From: Chlamydomonas sphaeroides
Lineage: Eukaryota > Chlorophyta > Chlorophyceae > Chlamydomonadales > Chlamydomonadaceae
Direction: 5' to 3'
NCBI GenBank assembly: GCA_001662425.1
Contig: BDDC01000017.1
Location: 64,255 to 128,254, forward strand
DNA length: 64,000 nt
Shown here: positions 11,401-21,980 of the stretch, piece after piece
Layout of the letters: every line of letters begins with the position of its first letter
Position numbering within the stretch: the first letter of the stretch is position 1
The notes under the pieces: model-generated
Told to the model about the DNA's origin: nothing
The model's database searches: none
The model's input: the letters and a program-made list of their open reading frames with translations, nothing else
Program-made: the position numbers and the translations under genes

Positions 11401-12928
11401 TAGCTGAGCAGCCTTCGTACTGGAACCTGTGGACCGTTCGACTTGCGCCTCCAGGTGTACAAGTGGGAGGGCCTCAAGCCGCTCAACATGTACCTGGCTG
11501 ACGTGCGGCCCCCCGAGCCGACCAAGGGCTTCTTCAAGAAAAAGTACAGGGGGGCCGAGGGGGCGGGCAGGGCTGGGTTGAGGTGCATGGAGGGTTGGGG
11601 GGGCAGTGTGGCGGACGCCCGGAGAGACGGGCCGGCCGTGCAGTTTCGGGGAAGGCACACGGGAGGCAGGAATGAATGGAGGGTGGAGAGCCCCCCCGCA
11701 ACGCTGGCGGTCACCCCGCCCCGCGCTGGCCCCCGCGCCAGCCGGACGTCCTCCTAGCTGCCCCCTAGCACCCCGCACTTCTCACGGCCCCCGCCCACAC
11801 CGGGCGCGCAGGGAGGTGGCGGAGGCCGAGGCCTGGGCCGCGCGCCACAGCCTGCTTCGCGCCATGGCCCGCTCGCTGCTGGGCGCTGTGGCGCACTGCC
11901 ACGACTTTGGCGTGGTGCACGGCAGCCTCAGCAGCGGCACCGTGTTTGTGAGCTCCACCGACGACGCGGACGCGGCCTCGCTGTTCGTCAAGCTGGACAA
12001 CTTCGGCTTCGGGCGGCTCGACCCAGCGAGTGCGTGCACGAAGGGGGGAAGGGGAATGGGGAGGAGCAGGGCTGCGGGCTGCGGGGGATGGGTGGCTGTG
12101 CGTGCATGGGTGGCTCCTTGGCGGGGTCGCCCGGGTCGTGTGCCGGCGGCGTGTGGGCGGCGGCTGCCCGGGGATCGGCGGTCGAGAAGGCTGGGCCGAG
12201 CTGGAGCAGCAAGGGGTCAGGGGTGGTTGTGGGGTGGACGTCACTCCTCGACGCAGGGGGCGATGGGCCGGGGAGCCGCCCACCCGCTGCACTGCGCGCC
12301 TTGGCTGCGGCTGGCGAAGCAGGCCCCCTCGCCCACCGCCCCTTGCAGGGTCGGGCGGGCCGCTGGGGCTGGCCAGCCCGCAGCTGCCGGGCCAGGATCT
12401 GGACTCGTCACTGCCGCAGGAGGGGCGCAGGCACGACCTGCAGGTGGGGCCGGTGGATGCGGTGTGGGCGAGGAGGGGGCAGGGGCAGGGGCAGGGATCC
12501 CAGGGAGCACCTGAGCCCAATGAGGCGGTGCGCGAGGGACCGGGAGCACACGGGCCGCGCAGCCTTCCCCTCCGCCTCCCCTAACAACCTCTCTCCCTCC
12601 CTTCCCTCGCCTCCACCCCACCCCAAACCCCTCCACCCTTTCCCCCAAGTCCGCCGTGCTCACGCTGCTCGAGGTCTTCTCCGCCGCCACCGCCGCCGGC
12701 CCCAGCGGCGCGCTGCAGCGGCCCACGCTCACGCGGCTGCTGTTTGAGGTGTTTCCGGGCGACGTGCCCGCGCTGCGGGCCTACGCCGAGGACGACCCGC
12801 AGCTGGCGTCCCTGGTGGCCTTCCTGGACCAGGGCGACAAGGCGGGCTGGGACTTTGTGGGCGCGCTGGCGGCGGGGCGGCGCAGCGCGCGGGAGCTCCT
12901 GCTGCACCCCTTCCTGCAGATGGCGTGA
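8407..12928 (+). CDS. Protein-kinase-fold protein, probable pseudokinase
   Basis: The exons are 8407-8517 (ATG at 8413, though an earlier start is possible), 9881-9985, 10333-10434, 10861-10947, 11165-11287, 11455-11543, 11812-12029, 12349-12443 and 12650-12928; all phases agree. A kinase fold is visible. VLLKEYLPVAKAVAYNEL fits the N-lobe lysine strand and helix C, and HCHDFGVVHGSLSSGTVFV sits where the catalytic loop should be. VKLDNFGFGR occupies the DFG position, and a C-lobe tail ends in LLLHPFLQM, as in kinase ends. The HRD aspartate is replaced by serine (HGS) and the DFG aspartate by asparagine (NFG), so catalysis is doubtful. Intron 1 contains an N gap (9042-9467), so one or more exons could be missing. 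No specific orthologue is recognised; plastid location is possible but not shown. Confidence 0.75.
9042..9467. other. Assembly gap (426 N)
   Basis: This run of undetermined bases lies inside the first intron of the kinase-like gene. Coding exons could be hidden here. Confidence 1.
9545..9606 (+). repeat. Dispersed repeat family A, copy 1
   Basis: The core resembles GCCGCGTGTGGGGTTC, then a T/C-rich stretch, then CACTTGAACACAC. Related copies occur at about 18172-18218 and 19030-19090 on the plus strand, and at about 31250-31300 and 53852-53920 on the minus strand. All five lie in introns. I could not assign it to a known element class. Confidence 0.6.
10008..10083 (+). repeat. 12-bp G-rich tandem repeat in intron
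   Basis: About six copies of a unit like GGGAAGGGGCGG lie shortly downstream of the donor site at 9985/9986 of the kinase-like gene. Repeated runs of four or more G on the coding strand could form G-quadruplexes in DNA or pre-mRNA. Confidence 0.85.
10676..10775 (+). repeat. 15-bp tandem array containing CTAAC
   Basis: Six units of CTAACCGCCACCTGC, one of them with AAG for AAC, start at 10681. The array lies 85-180 bases upstream of the acceptor at 10860/10861. CTAAC matches the consensus plant/algal branch-point pentamer, so the array multiplies a possible branch site. Confidence 0.9.
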
Positions 12929-13827
12929 GGGGTTGAGGGCGTGTGTGGTGTTGCGTGTGTGGTGTGGTTGGGGGGGGCGTGAGGGCGTGTGCAGGTGTGG
13001 GTTGGGGAAGTGGGTTGGGGGGTGCGGGCTGAGGTACGGCGCGGAAGGAGCACGGGGCCGCGTGCTCGTGGATTGAGCCGTGGGGCTGGGAGGCCAGGAG
13101 GGGCTGCGCGTGCGCACTGCGGGTGCTGGCAAGCGTTGTCGGCTCGTGGTGGGCCGGCCGGAAGGCAGGGCTGCCGCGCGATGTGCTCCGCTGGCGGTGG
13201 CGGCACGAGGGGGCACGAGGGGGCCGGCTGGCAGCTAGGAAGCCCAAGAGGCCAGCACCAGGATGCGCGCGGGGCGTGACCGCGCCACGGGGGCAAGGGC
13301 TGCTTGGCGCGGACGCGCAGGCGCGCGACGGAGCCGGCCGCCGGGCCTTGCGCCGCGCACGTCCTTATGTTACACCGCAACCGTGGCCGCTGTCCTCTAC
13401 GCCCCTCCGACCGCCCGGCCGGCCGCCGGCAGCGACGCGCACGGTCGCGCGACCGCCCGCCGGCCCCTCGGCCCCGCCCTGCAGCGCCTGCGGCGCCGAG
13501 CTAAGCGCCCCGCTCCCCACCCACCCCCCAGCGCGCCAAGCCCCCCCGTGGCCCAACATCCAAGCCCGCAACGCGACGCGAAGGCACGCGTCCAGCACGA
13601 CCGCCAATCGACCACTCGCATGCAAGCGCCAAAGCGCCCTCCGCCCGAGCTGCCGCCAGTTTGCTGACCTGCAGCACCGGCTGCATGTGCCGCCAGCACG
13701 GCCAGCGCAGCCGCGCCTGCTGCATCCGCCTGAGCTACGCTTGCGGCGCGGCTGCCGCGGCCTCCTCCCACGCGGGCCCCGCTCCTCCGTGCTGCACAGC
13801 ATGCCCTCATGATCCCACGGCCGCGGC
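12929..13827. other. Convergent 3' regions of the kinase-like gene and ClpR1
   Basis: The two flanking genes point towards each other. The stretch is G- and C-rich with no coding support. TGTAA on the minus strand at 13370-13374 is a plausible poly(A) signal for ClpR1, about 455 bases after its stop. I see no clear TGTAA for the plus-strand gene. Confidence 0.45.
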
Positions 13828-16816
13828 TCAGCCGTCGAAGTCCGAGCGCCAGTACTGGGACGTCCCCGGGTACATGATGTCTGGGAGGGAGGGGAGGTGG
13901 GGCGGACGGCGAGCAACGGTTGGCAGCGGTCGGGCTGCTGAGCTAAGACTGTTCCAGTCCTGAACCATCCTCTTCGGCCTGCTCAGGCCTCGCCGTGCGC
14001 TAGCCCATTGCCGTCCCCGCTTTAAACCCCCCTCGCTGCCCCTCCCCGTGCCTTCCCCTCCTTGCCTTCCCCTTTCCCCTTTCCCCATTCCCCATTCCCG
14101 CAAAAACCTCCGCGCCTCCGTGCCCTCCCCGCCCCCTGGCCCCTGGCGCTCGTGGGCTGCTGATCTCTGACGACCCCAAATCCCCGGCCCCGCCACTGAC
14201 ACGAACCTGGCTGCACCCTCCTCGTTCCCCTCCACTTTTTCCCATCCCCATCCGCTCACTGGTGGGCAGCGGCTGCTCCTCGTCGTCCCACAGCCCCAGC
14301 TCCGCCATCTCGCTGCCCATCTTTTCCCAGTCCTTGAACACCACGTTCTCCTCCTTGGGCTCCAAGACCTGACCGCGCATGACGGGGGAGGGGCGCAGGG
14401 CCAGGGTCGGCAAAGAAGAGTTCAGCAGCCGTCAGGGGATATCAGCTGTCAGGGGATATCAGCTGTCAGGGGATATCAGCTGCCAGGGGTTATCAGGAGC
14501 CTTAACCGGGGACGTGCGCAAGGGGGCCCAGTGCAGGCCCATGCTGCTGCCCCTGCCGTACGTACGGTGTCGATTAGGCCGTACTGCACGGCCTCGTACG
14601 GGTTGAAGTACCGCGGCCGCGTGAAGTCGGCCATGATCTCCTCCTCCGTCTTCTTGGTGTTGGCGGACAGGTACCGCGCCTACGAGGAAAATGGGCCACG
14701 ACAGGGTGAGTCCCGGCGCACGCACCGCGGGCCCTTCATTTCAATGCCCACAACTTTCGCACTGTGGCGTTCGCCAGTAGCTGCTGCCTGGGTCGCCCGC
14801 CCAGCCTGTCCCGTCATGCCAACACGCCCATGCATCCCAGCGCCACGTCTTCCCCACCCCCCACTCCAACCGCACCATGGTGGCGGTCTTCTCGCGGGTG
14901 ATCTTGCGGTAGATGTCAATGTCGCTGGCCTGCACGCCACGAGCGGTGCGGATTGCAGGCACACCCAGCCTCAGATTGCCGCGGGCGTTGTTGGTCGGGC
15001 CCACGAAGAGCCCACGTGAAAAACGCACGTCGCGGGGCCGATACCCGACAGCTGCAGTCTCCCCGAGGCCAGGGACCTCGCCCGGCTCTCGAAACACGAA
15101 ACCAACACACACACACACACACACACACACACCATCGACGGGTGCTGCGAATAGCAGCTCATTGCCTCCACCCCTGAGTGCCCGCCTGCCCGCCGCCAGC
15201 TCTGCACGATCCCGCCGTTCCAAGTACCTCTGCGCCGCCCCCGCCCCCGCTCTGCGCCCCACCTGCATGCCGCCCAGCCGCTGCAGCGGCTGCCGCAGCA
15301 TGATGGTGGACGAGCGCAGCGAGGCACGCTTGCCCTGCGCGGGGCGGCGGGGAAGGGAGTAAGGAGAGGCGGGGAGGCGAGGAGTGAGGGTCGTCGCAGC
15401 GGGCAGCGCTCCGCGCGCTCCGCGGGCTCGGCAGGCTCGGCAGGCTTGGGCGCCGTGGCGCCAGCGGTCCGGGCTGTGCAGCGCAGGCTGGCGGAGCGGG
15501 GCCAGGCCGCCCGGCGAGGGCGCCGGGTCAGACGCCGCCGGACCGAACGAGGACGGCTCCCAACCCGAGGCAGCCAGATGGGCCGCGCATAGGCGACAGC
15601 GCGGCTGGCGCTCCGGGCTGCATCAACCACCGCTGCGCCCGAGGCGATATGGTGCTGCCACTGCTGCCTGTGAGGCCGCCTACTCTGGCCGCAGGCCACT
15701 GCCGCCGGCTGTCTCGGCCAGCGGTCGCACCATCGCGAGCTGGCCCAGCCCGCTGGGCCCTCCCGAGCGGGGCCCGATGGGCTGCCCTTCTCCAACTGGA
15801 GAACTGCCGCGCTCGTCTGGATTGCTTCCGCGGACCTCCGCGCCGCCGCCGGAGGTGTACAGGCCACGGCATGCGTCCGGTGGCTGCCGGCGGCGCGCGG
15901 GGAGACAAGCATGCTGCGCCACAGGTCGCGTTGCGCTGCCTTTCCGCCCGTGTGGAGCGAGGCATTAGAGGCGCCCCCGCCCCGGCAGAAACCTGTGCAG
16001 GGCAGCTGTGTGCGCTCCGGGTACGGAGGGAGGACGCACCGGCGAGCCCGCGGACAGCAGCAGCGCCGCCTCGCCGAAGGCGTTGCCGACGCAGAGCGTG
16101 TAGATGGGGCAAAACTTCTGCACCCCCTTCATCATGTGGTACACCGCGATCGCCTCGTGCTCGTTGCCGTACTTGGTGGCTCCTTTCTGCGGTCGTGGGC
16201 CCGCGTTTTGGGAGGGGGCGTGTGGGCGGGCGAGCGCAGGGGACGCCCGTGCCGGCGGAACCCAGCGGGCTGCTGGCTGGCCCTACGCACCGCGATGCCG
16301 GTGGAGTTGATGTAGAAGAAGATGGGGTCCGGGGCTTCTTGCACGAGCACGAACATCTGTGCCGTGAGCAGCTCCGCGACCGAGGAGTCGATGGGCATGC
16401 CCTGCGCCACGACCATCGGGCGGCACGCGGTCGGCACCACCTTTTGGCAGGCCACGAGCCCGCCCCCCGGCGCCAGCCGCTGCGCACCAGGTACATGATG
16501 CGCTCTGAGAACAGGCGCGTGGCGAGGTCGGGCGGCGGCCCCGCCTCCTTCCACATCTTCTTCCGCAGGTGCGATAGCTTGCGCTGTGCACATGGCGACA
16601 TGTAAACGTCAGTAGATCGTTTTGAGCGGGCTGCGTGTGAAGCATGATCGAGCTTGGGGAAGCGCTCACCGCCTGCACCACCACTGCTCCTCGCCGCGAA
16701 CCCTGGCCTGGCCGCAGCGCTTGCGCCGACCGCTGCGGCCGGGCTTTATGTCCTACAAGAGCATTGCAGCGGCCTAGGCAGCTGGCCTTCTGGCTGCCCG
16801 CCACTTGCGTCTGCAT
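13828..16816 (-). CDS. CLPR1: ClpR1, non-catalytic subunit of the plastid Clp protease core
   Basis: ClpR1 is a structural subunit of the mixed ClpP/ClpR ring of the chloroplast Clp protease. Nine exons in transcript order are 16816-16670, 16583-16488, 16401-16291, 16186-16040, 15334-15263, 14929-14876, 14679-14566, 14368-14260 and 13880-13828, giving 300 residues. Exon 1 reads as a transit peptide (basic, rich in S/A/Q). The Clp fold follows (RIMYLGMPIDSSVAELL; FFYINSTG). The ClpP serine motif is replaced by VGNAFGEAALL, with Gly for Ser, and MIHQP by IMLRQPL, with Arg for His. The Asp-containing DRD segment reads TRP. The whole triad is therefore lost, as expected for ClpR. KKMWKEAGPPPDL and VGNAFGEAALL match ClpR1 better than R2-R4. 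Its 5' end is divergent from the rhomboid gene. Confidence 0.92.
14431..14498 (+). repeat. 17-bp tandem repeat in ClpR1 intron
   Basis: There are almost four copies of GTCAGGGGATATCAGCT, the last one degenerate, in the intron between the exons ending at 14566 and beginning at 14368 of ClpR1. Confidence 0.9.
15105..15132 (+). repeat. (CA)n microsatellite
   Basis: About 14 CA dinucleotides lie within a ClpR1 intron. Confidence 0.95.
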
Positions 16817-17053
16817 GCTCCTCGTGCTCAGCGCATGCAGGGTTGCAGAAGTGTCGGTGCAAAAGGCGAGCCTAGATCAACGCTAATTACGGTGGCTGTG
16901 CGGTACTGGAAGAGGACGTGCCTAGCGACCTCGCGAAAACCCCGAGCAATGCAGTCGCCTCAGTTTGCTTCCACAGCTCACCCCCTCCCCCACGCACTAC
17001 CCCGCGTCCCAACACGCTTTACAAATTCGAACACACCGCAACACGACGTCGCG
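16817..17053. promoter_or_regulatory. Bidirectional promoter between ClpR1 and the rhomboid gene
   Basis: Only 237 bases separate the two divergent start codons, so both 5' UTRs and core promoters must overlap or abut here. No specific element is recognised. Confidence 0.6.
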
Positions 17054-20000
17054 ATGTTTCGGGCTCACCACCGACAGGCCCATGGCCGACACAGAGACCC
17101 CTACGTATTCATCCTCCTAATACATCTCGTCCAGCAGATTATGCAGCTGGAGTGGAAGCCACCAGTCACCTTGGCGATTATGGCGGGTAGGCTTTCCATT
17201 GCCGACGTGTCCCGCCATCTGCATCGCCTTCCCCCTGCCTGCCCGCGCCCTCCTAGCAGCTGCCTACCCCGCCCATATGCCGTCCCTGGTGGCCAAGTTC
17301 CTTGCTTCTCCACACGCCTACTCCGTACTCCCCTCTCCCCCAAAGTCCGGCGCGCCCTCGGCACATACGTGCACACCACCTTCCCTACCCCGACCCCTGC
17401 CCTTCTCAAACGCCTCCGCAGGCCAGTTCCTGCTCTACTTTGGCACCGTGGAGTTCCCCAACCTGGTCCCCGGCAACGGGGTCATTCCACCCGTGTGGGC
17501 CGCCTGCCTGCAGCCCAAGCGCATCCTGGAGGTGTGCCCGCGCTGCAATGCCGCGGGCCCGGGGCTGCCGGGAGGCCGCGCTGCCGGGAGGCGGTAATGC
17601 GGACACAGCCGAAGCCGGGCCCTGCTGCGCTGTCGGTCCATTTCTCGTCCACACTCGCCTCTCGGCCATGAGCTGCAGCTCCGCCTCCCTGCCCGCAGGC
17701 CGGCGAGTGGCCCCGGCTGCTCATCTCGGCCTTCCTGCACGCCGACGAGCGGCACGTCGTGTACAACATGACCAGCTTCCTTTGGAAGGTGAGCTGCGCG
17801 CAGCATTCCGCTATCGTGCTAACAACGACCCGGTGCAGAGGTGGAGCGGCTGCCGTGTGGCTACCGATGTGGGTCGGTGGGCGCGGAGGGCCCGCTGCCC
17901 GCCGCCCCACCCACGCCACAAACCCTGGCGTCCCGTCTCCCCGCCGGCCCGCCGAGCGCAGGGCGTGCAGCTGGAGCGGCGGCTGGGCCACGGCCGCTAC
18001 CTGGCGCTGCTGGCGGAGATGCTGCTGCTGTCGCACGGTATCACGGTGGCCCTGGCGTGGGGCCTGGCGGAGGTGCTGCCCGGATACACGTGAGCCGCCG
18101 CACACTGCGGCTGCTCGCACACGCACGCGCGCAGACACACACGTTCTGTTCTACTTAACACTGGAACACACACACACGTGCCGCGTGTGGGGTTCTATTC
18201 TACTTCACACTTGAACACACGCCCTGGGTGTCACCAGCCCAGGGCGTTCCGCGCGGGTCTTGTTACTGAACTTGTCAATGACCACGGCCTGGCCTGCCTT
18301 TGCTTGTCGGAAAGCCATGGAGAATGCGTTCTTGCGGCGAGAGCGGCTCGCGAAGTGGACGGACGAGCGCGGACTAAGCCAAGGACGCCATCGTCCCTCA
18401 CATCGCCCCGGCCCGCAGGTACCTGTACACGGACACGTGCGCCATTGGCTTTTCAGCGGTTATTTTTGCGCTCAAGGTGACGGGCCGGGCTCGGATCGCT
18501 CCGCCGGCAGCGTCCGGCGCACCTTGCGTCATGTGGTCACAGGGCGCAGGGAGGCGCGCTGCGCGGGCTGCCTGGGCCCGGGGCCCCTTGCGTGGGCTGG
18601 TGTTGGTGGTGCGCTGAGGGACGAAGCGCACTGACACACCTTCGTACGTGTGCGCTGCCGTTGGTGCTGGTGCTGGTGCCATGGCCTTGCAGGTGGTGCT
18701 GGGCCACAATGCGCCCGGCTACCAGAGCGTCATGGGCTTCAGCGTGCCCACCAAGGTACGGCAGCAGGGCGTACGGCAGCAGGGCGTACGGCACAACGGC
18801 AGCGGAGTGGTTGCGCAAACACGGCAACGTGGCAGCGGAATGCGCCGCTCCAACCCCATTGCTGTCCCGCGGCCGCGCTCTGTTGCTGCCTGGTCGCCTC
18901 CCGCCTGCCCAAGTGCGCTGCCTGCCCAAGTGTGCTGCCGCCCTGCCGCCCACCCTCACCCTCCGCGCCGCAGTACCTGGCGTGGGCGGAGCTCGTTTTG
19001 GCCTCCTACTTCAACCCCCAGGTGCGCCCAACACGCGGGGCGCGTCGCGCACGGGGTGGTACTCTATCTCGGCCTTAAAAGTTGAACACGCGACCATGGC
19101 GCCACTGCCCGCCCAGTCTCACCGCAGCTGCCTGCTGCGTCAACACAGCCTGCATGAGCGGCCCCAGCGCCGACCCCCGCGCTTCCGGACGCCACGCCCT
19201 GCGGACCTGTCCTACCCCGCCACAACCCGCCCCATCCTGCACCTCGCCCTGCCCACAGCCCTCCACCCCTTGCCCATGTCCCCGCACCCCCACAAAAGGC
19301 CTCTTTCCTCGGTCACCTGGGCGGCATTCTGGCGGGAACGCTGCACGTGCGGCTGCTAGCGCCGCTGCTGGGGCTGCCCTCGGGCGGCTGGACGCAGTAC
19401 CAGCAGCGGCAGCACCGCCAGGTGGGCCATAGGGCCATGGGGCCGGGGGTCGGGGCAGGGGGCACGGGGCATGGGGCACGGCGCATGGGGCACGGGGCAG
19501 GGGCAGGGGGCAGGGGCCGCACCGCACCCCGCCCCTGCGGCGGCAAGGTGCTGGCGGCAAGGTCACCAGCGCCGGTCATGGTCATGGTCGTCTGACCTGC
19601 GACAAGGCGATTTGGACCCGCGCCGGAAGCCTGGCCTACACGCCGCATCTGCCGCTGCACCCACCTTCCGCAGGGCCACGGCATGGGCGGCATGGGGATG
19701 GGGATGGGCGGCATGGGAATGGGCCCGGGCATGGGCATGGGCGGCATGGGGTTCGGCGGCCTGGGCGGCGGGCTTGGCGGCTGGGGCTTTGGGGGCATGG
19801 GCGGCATGGGAGGCATGGGCGGCGGCTGGGGCATGGGAAACGGCGGCATGGACGCGGCGTATGGGCCGCCGCAGGATGCCGCCGGCTTCGAAGCCCCCCG
19901 GCGGCGGCAGTTCTTCCGCGGCGGAGGCCGGCTTGGCGGCGACGAGCCGCCGCAGGCAGCCCCGGCTGGTGCCGCTGGCGGCGCGGCGGGGCCGTCGACA

Positions 20001-20837
20001 TCGACGGCGGCGGGTGGAGGTAGCGGCGGCCGCAGTGGCGCCGGGGCCGGGGCTAGCGCAGCGGGCGGCGGCAGCAGCCGTGGCCCCGCGCCGTCGACGC
20101 CGCCGCTCGGCGTTCCGGAGAGCGCGGGCCGGCGGCAGTACTTCAACTCGGGCGGCCGCTTGGGGGGCGACGCGCCGGTGACCGCGGCCGGCAGCGGCAG
20201 CGCAGCCACGGCTGGTGCTGGGGCGTCGGGCTCGGGGAACATGCCAGCGGCCGACGGTCCCCCGGCGTCGAGCAGTGCCGTGGACGCTCCGCCGACAGCG
20301 CCGACGGTGGAGGAGTCGGCGCCAGGGCTGCGGCGCCGGCCCGCGACGGCGGCGTCCGAGGAGCCCGCGCCGGTGCGTTGGGGTGTGTCTGCCTGCGGAC
20401 GGGTCTTACCCACGGACAGGCGCGGGGCGTGCGGGGGTCTCCGCTGCTTCTGGCTACCCGCGACGCCTTAAGCGCCGCCGGCCGTGGCCTCGCACCCTTG
20501 CTGGCATCACACCACTCGTCGACTCGGACGTGTCGGCAGTACATCCCATGAGAGTCCAACGGGGTCTGGGTGCGTTGGGGTTTGCAAGGGCTTTGTGACC
20601 GGTTGGCTGGGGTTGACACGTCCCCTGCTCCCCTTGATGGCCCGAGCGCAGGCGCGCAGTGCCGGTGCCGGAGGCGGCGCGCCCCAGGCCGCAGCCGGCG
20701 GGGGCAGGGCGGAGGCCGCAGCAGGCGCCGGGGCCGCTGGCGGCGGCGGCGGCGATGGCGACGCGCCGAGCGTGGAGGAGCTTCGGCGGCGGCGCATGGC
20801 GCGGTTCGGGGCCGCGGGCGGCAGGGGCAGGCGCTGA
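17054..20837 (+). CDS. Rhomboid-family intramembrane serine protease with CDC48-type tail motifs
   Basis: This is a multi-pass membrane protease of the RBL13/14 (RHBDD1/RHBDL4-like) branch. Ten exons, 17054-17186, 17422-17531, 17699-17788, 17962-18089, 18419-18476, 18693-18755, 18974-19021, 19299-19421, 19674-20372 and 20652-20837, give 545 residues. Rhomboid landmarks in order are HVVYNMTSFLWKGVQLE, CAIGFSAVIFALK (catalytic serine in GFSA) and ASFLGHLGGILAG (catalytic histidine). A cytosolic tail of about 290 residues follows. It starts with a Gly/Met-rich stretch (about 19674-19857), then has two copies of an FxxGGRLGGD motif (near 19908-19941 and 20131-20172). It ends with VEELRRRRMARFG. 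The first two resemble the SHP box of Derlin-1 and the last the VCP-binding motif of RHBDD1. An ER or endomembrane role in membrane-protein degradation is inferred. Confidence 0.9.
18172..18218 (+). repeat. Dispersed repeat family A, copy 2
   Basis: This shares GCCGCGTGTGGGGTTC and CACTTGAACACAC with the copy at 9545, in the same orientation. It lies in a rhomboid intron directly after a short CA-rich tract. Confidence 0.6.
19030..19090 (+). repeat. Dispersed repeat family A, diverged copy 3
   Basis: CGCGCACGGGGTGGTACTCT followed by a TTGAACACG end resembles family A. The closest match within the window is the minus-strand copy at about 31250-31300. Confidence 0.45.
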
Positions 20838-21980
20838 TGTGGGCGTGCCGCTGTTTGGCGCATGTGGAGCGGCAGCTGTGCTGTGTTCATCATGATGCTG
20901 CGTGTGAGGCGGCTGCCCAGCTGCGCAGCCAGCCTCATGTGGTAGCCTCGGCGGGTGGACTGTAGTAGCCTCGGACCCTGGGTGGACAAGGCAGATGCCT
21001 GTGGCATGCGGCTGCAGGAGGGGAAGGGGGAAGTGCATTGTTGGGGATGATGGTGATCTTGCCGGCTCGGGTCCGCAAGAAGAAGTACAAGTCCGGAGGA
21101 GGGGAGGGAGCGGCAGGAGTAGTCACTCGAGTCCGGCAAGCCAGTGTCTGCTCGCTTAGGGAACGTGATCATGCTATGTTTCATGGGAGGCTGTCGGCTG
21201 ACCGGGGGCCGTGAGCCGTGGCAGTCGATCGTTCTTTTTGAAGTCCGGACGCTTATGGGATGTGGGCGGGGCGCAATGGGGAAAGGGCTGCTGGATTGAA
21301 GCTCCACGTTGGTGACAGCAACTGGAGTGGACACAATCATGTTTACATGTCGCCCTCCAAATCACACGTCGCCCTCGCAGCGGCTGCCCCTACGTGCGCC
21401 CCAGTGCCGTCCTCCACCTTCAGCCCCTCCCCAGCACCGCGGCTGGACCTACATGCGTCCCGCTACACGCAGCCCTCAGGACGCACACGGCCGTCGACTC
21501 GCCGCTGCCCCCAGCTCCGCACACCCAGCCAGGGCTGCCGGACTGGTGCGTCAATGAAAGCCAGGGCTGAGGGCGGCGCACGTCCCCATCAGGTGCCCCC
21601 AGCAGCTGCGGGGGCTTCCACTGGCGCGTGCAGCGCCTCTATCTCGGTGCCGCATCGCGCCGTGGGCCGACCCCCTTCCCGCAAGGAGCGCCAAGGGCTA
21701 GGCCCACGGCCCTAGCTGGATGACCGGCAGCCCAGCGACCCCGACCGCGGAGTCTTCGACAGCATCCATGCCCGCTGCACCCAGGCAGCCAGGCAGCAGC
21801 AGGGGACCTGCCGCAGGGCCCCGCCCGCCGGGCCAGGCCACCCGGCAGTCAGTCAGGCAGCCGCGGGCGCTCAGCCACCAGCGGCACGCCCAGTGGCGGC
21901 ACGGCGCGCGGCGTGCAGGGCAGCGTGCCTGCGTCGCAGCCGCGCCGCTCGCTGCGCATACTCGCTCGCCGGCGGCCTGG
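20838..21980. other. Convergent 3' regions of the rhomboid and RecX genes
   Basis: No coding exon is supported here. TGTAA on the minus strand at 21343-21347 is a candidate poly(A) signal for the RecX gene, about 635 bases past its stop. Confidence 0.4.
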
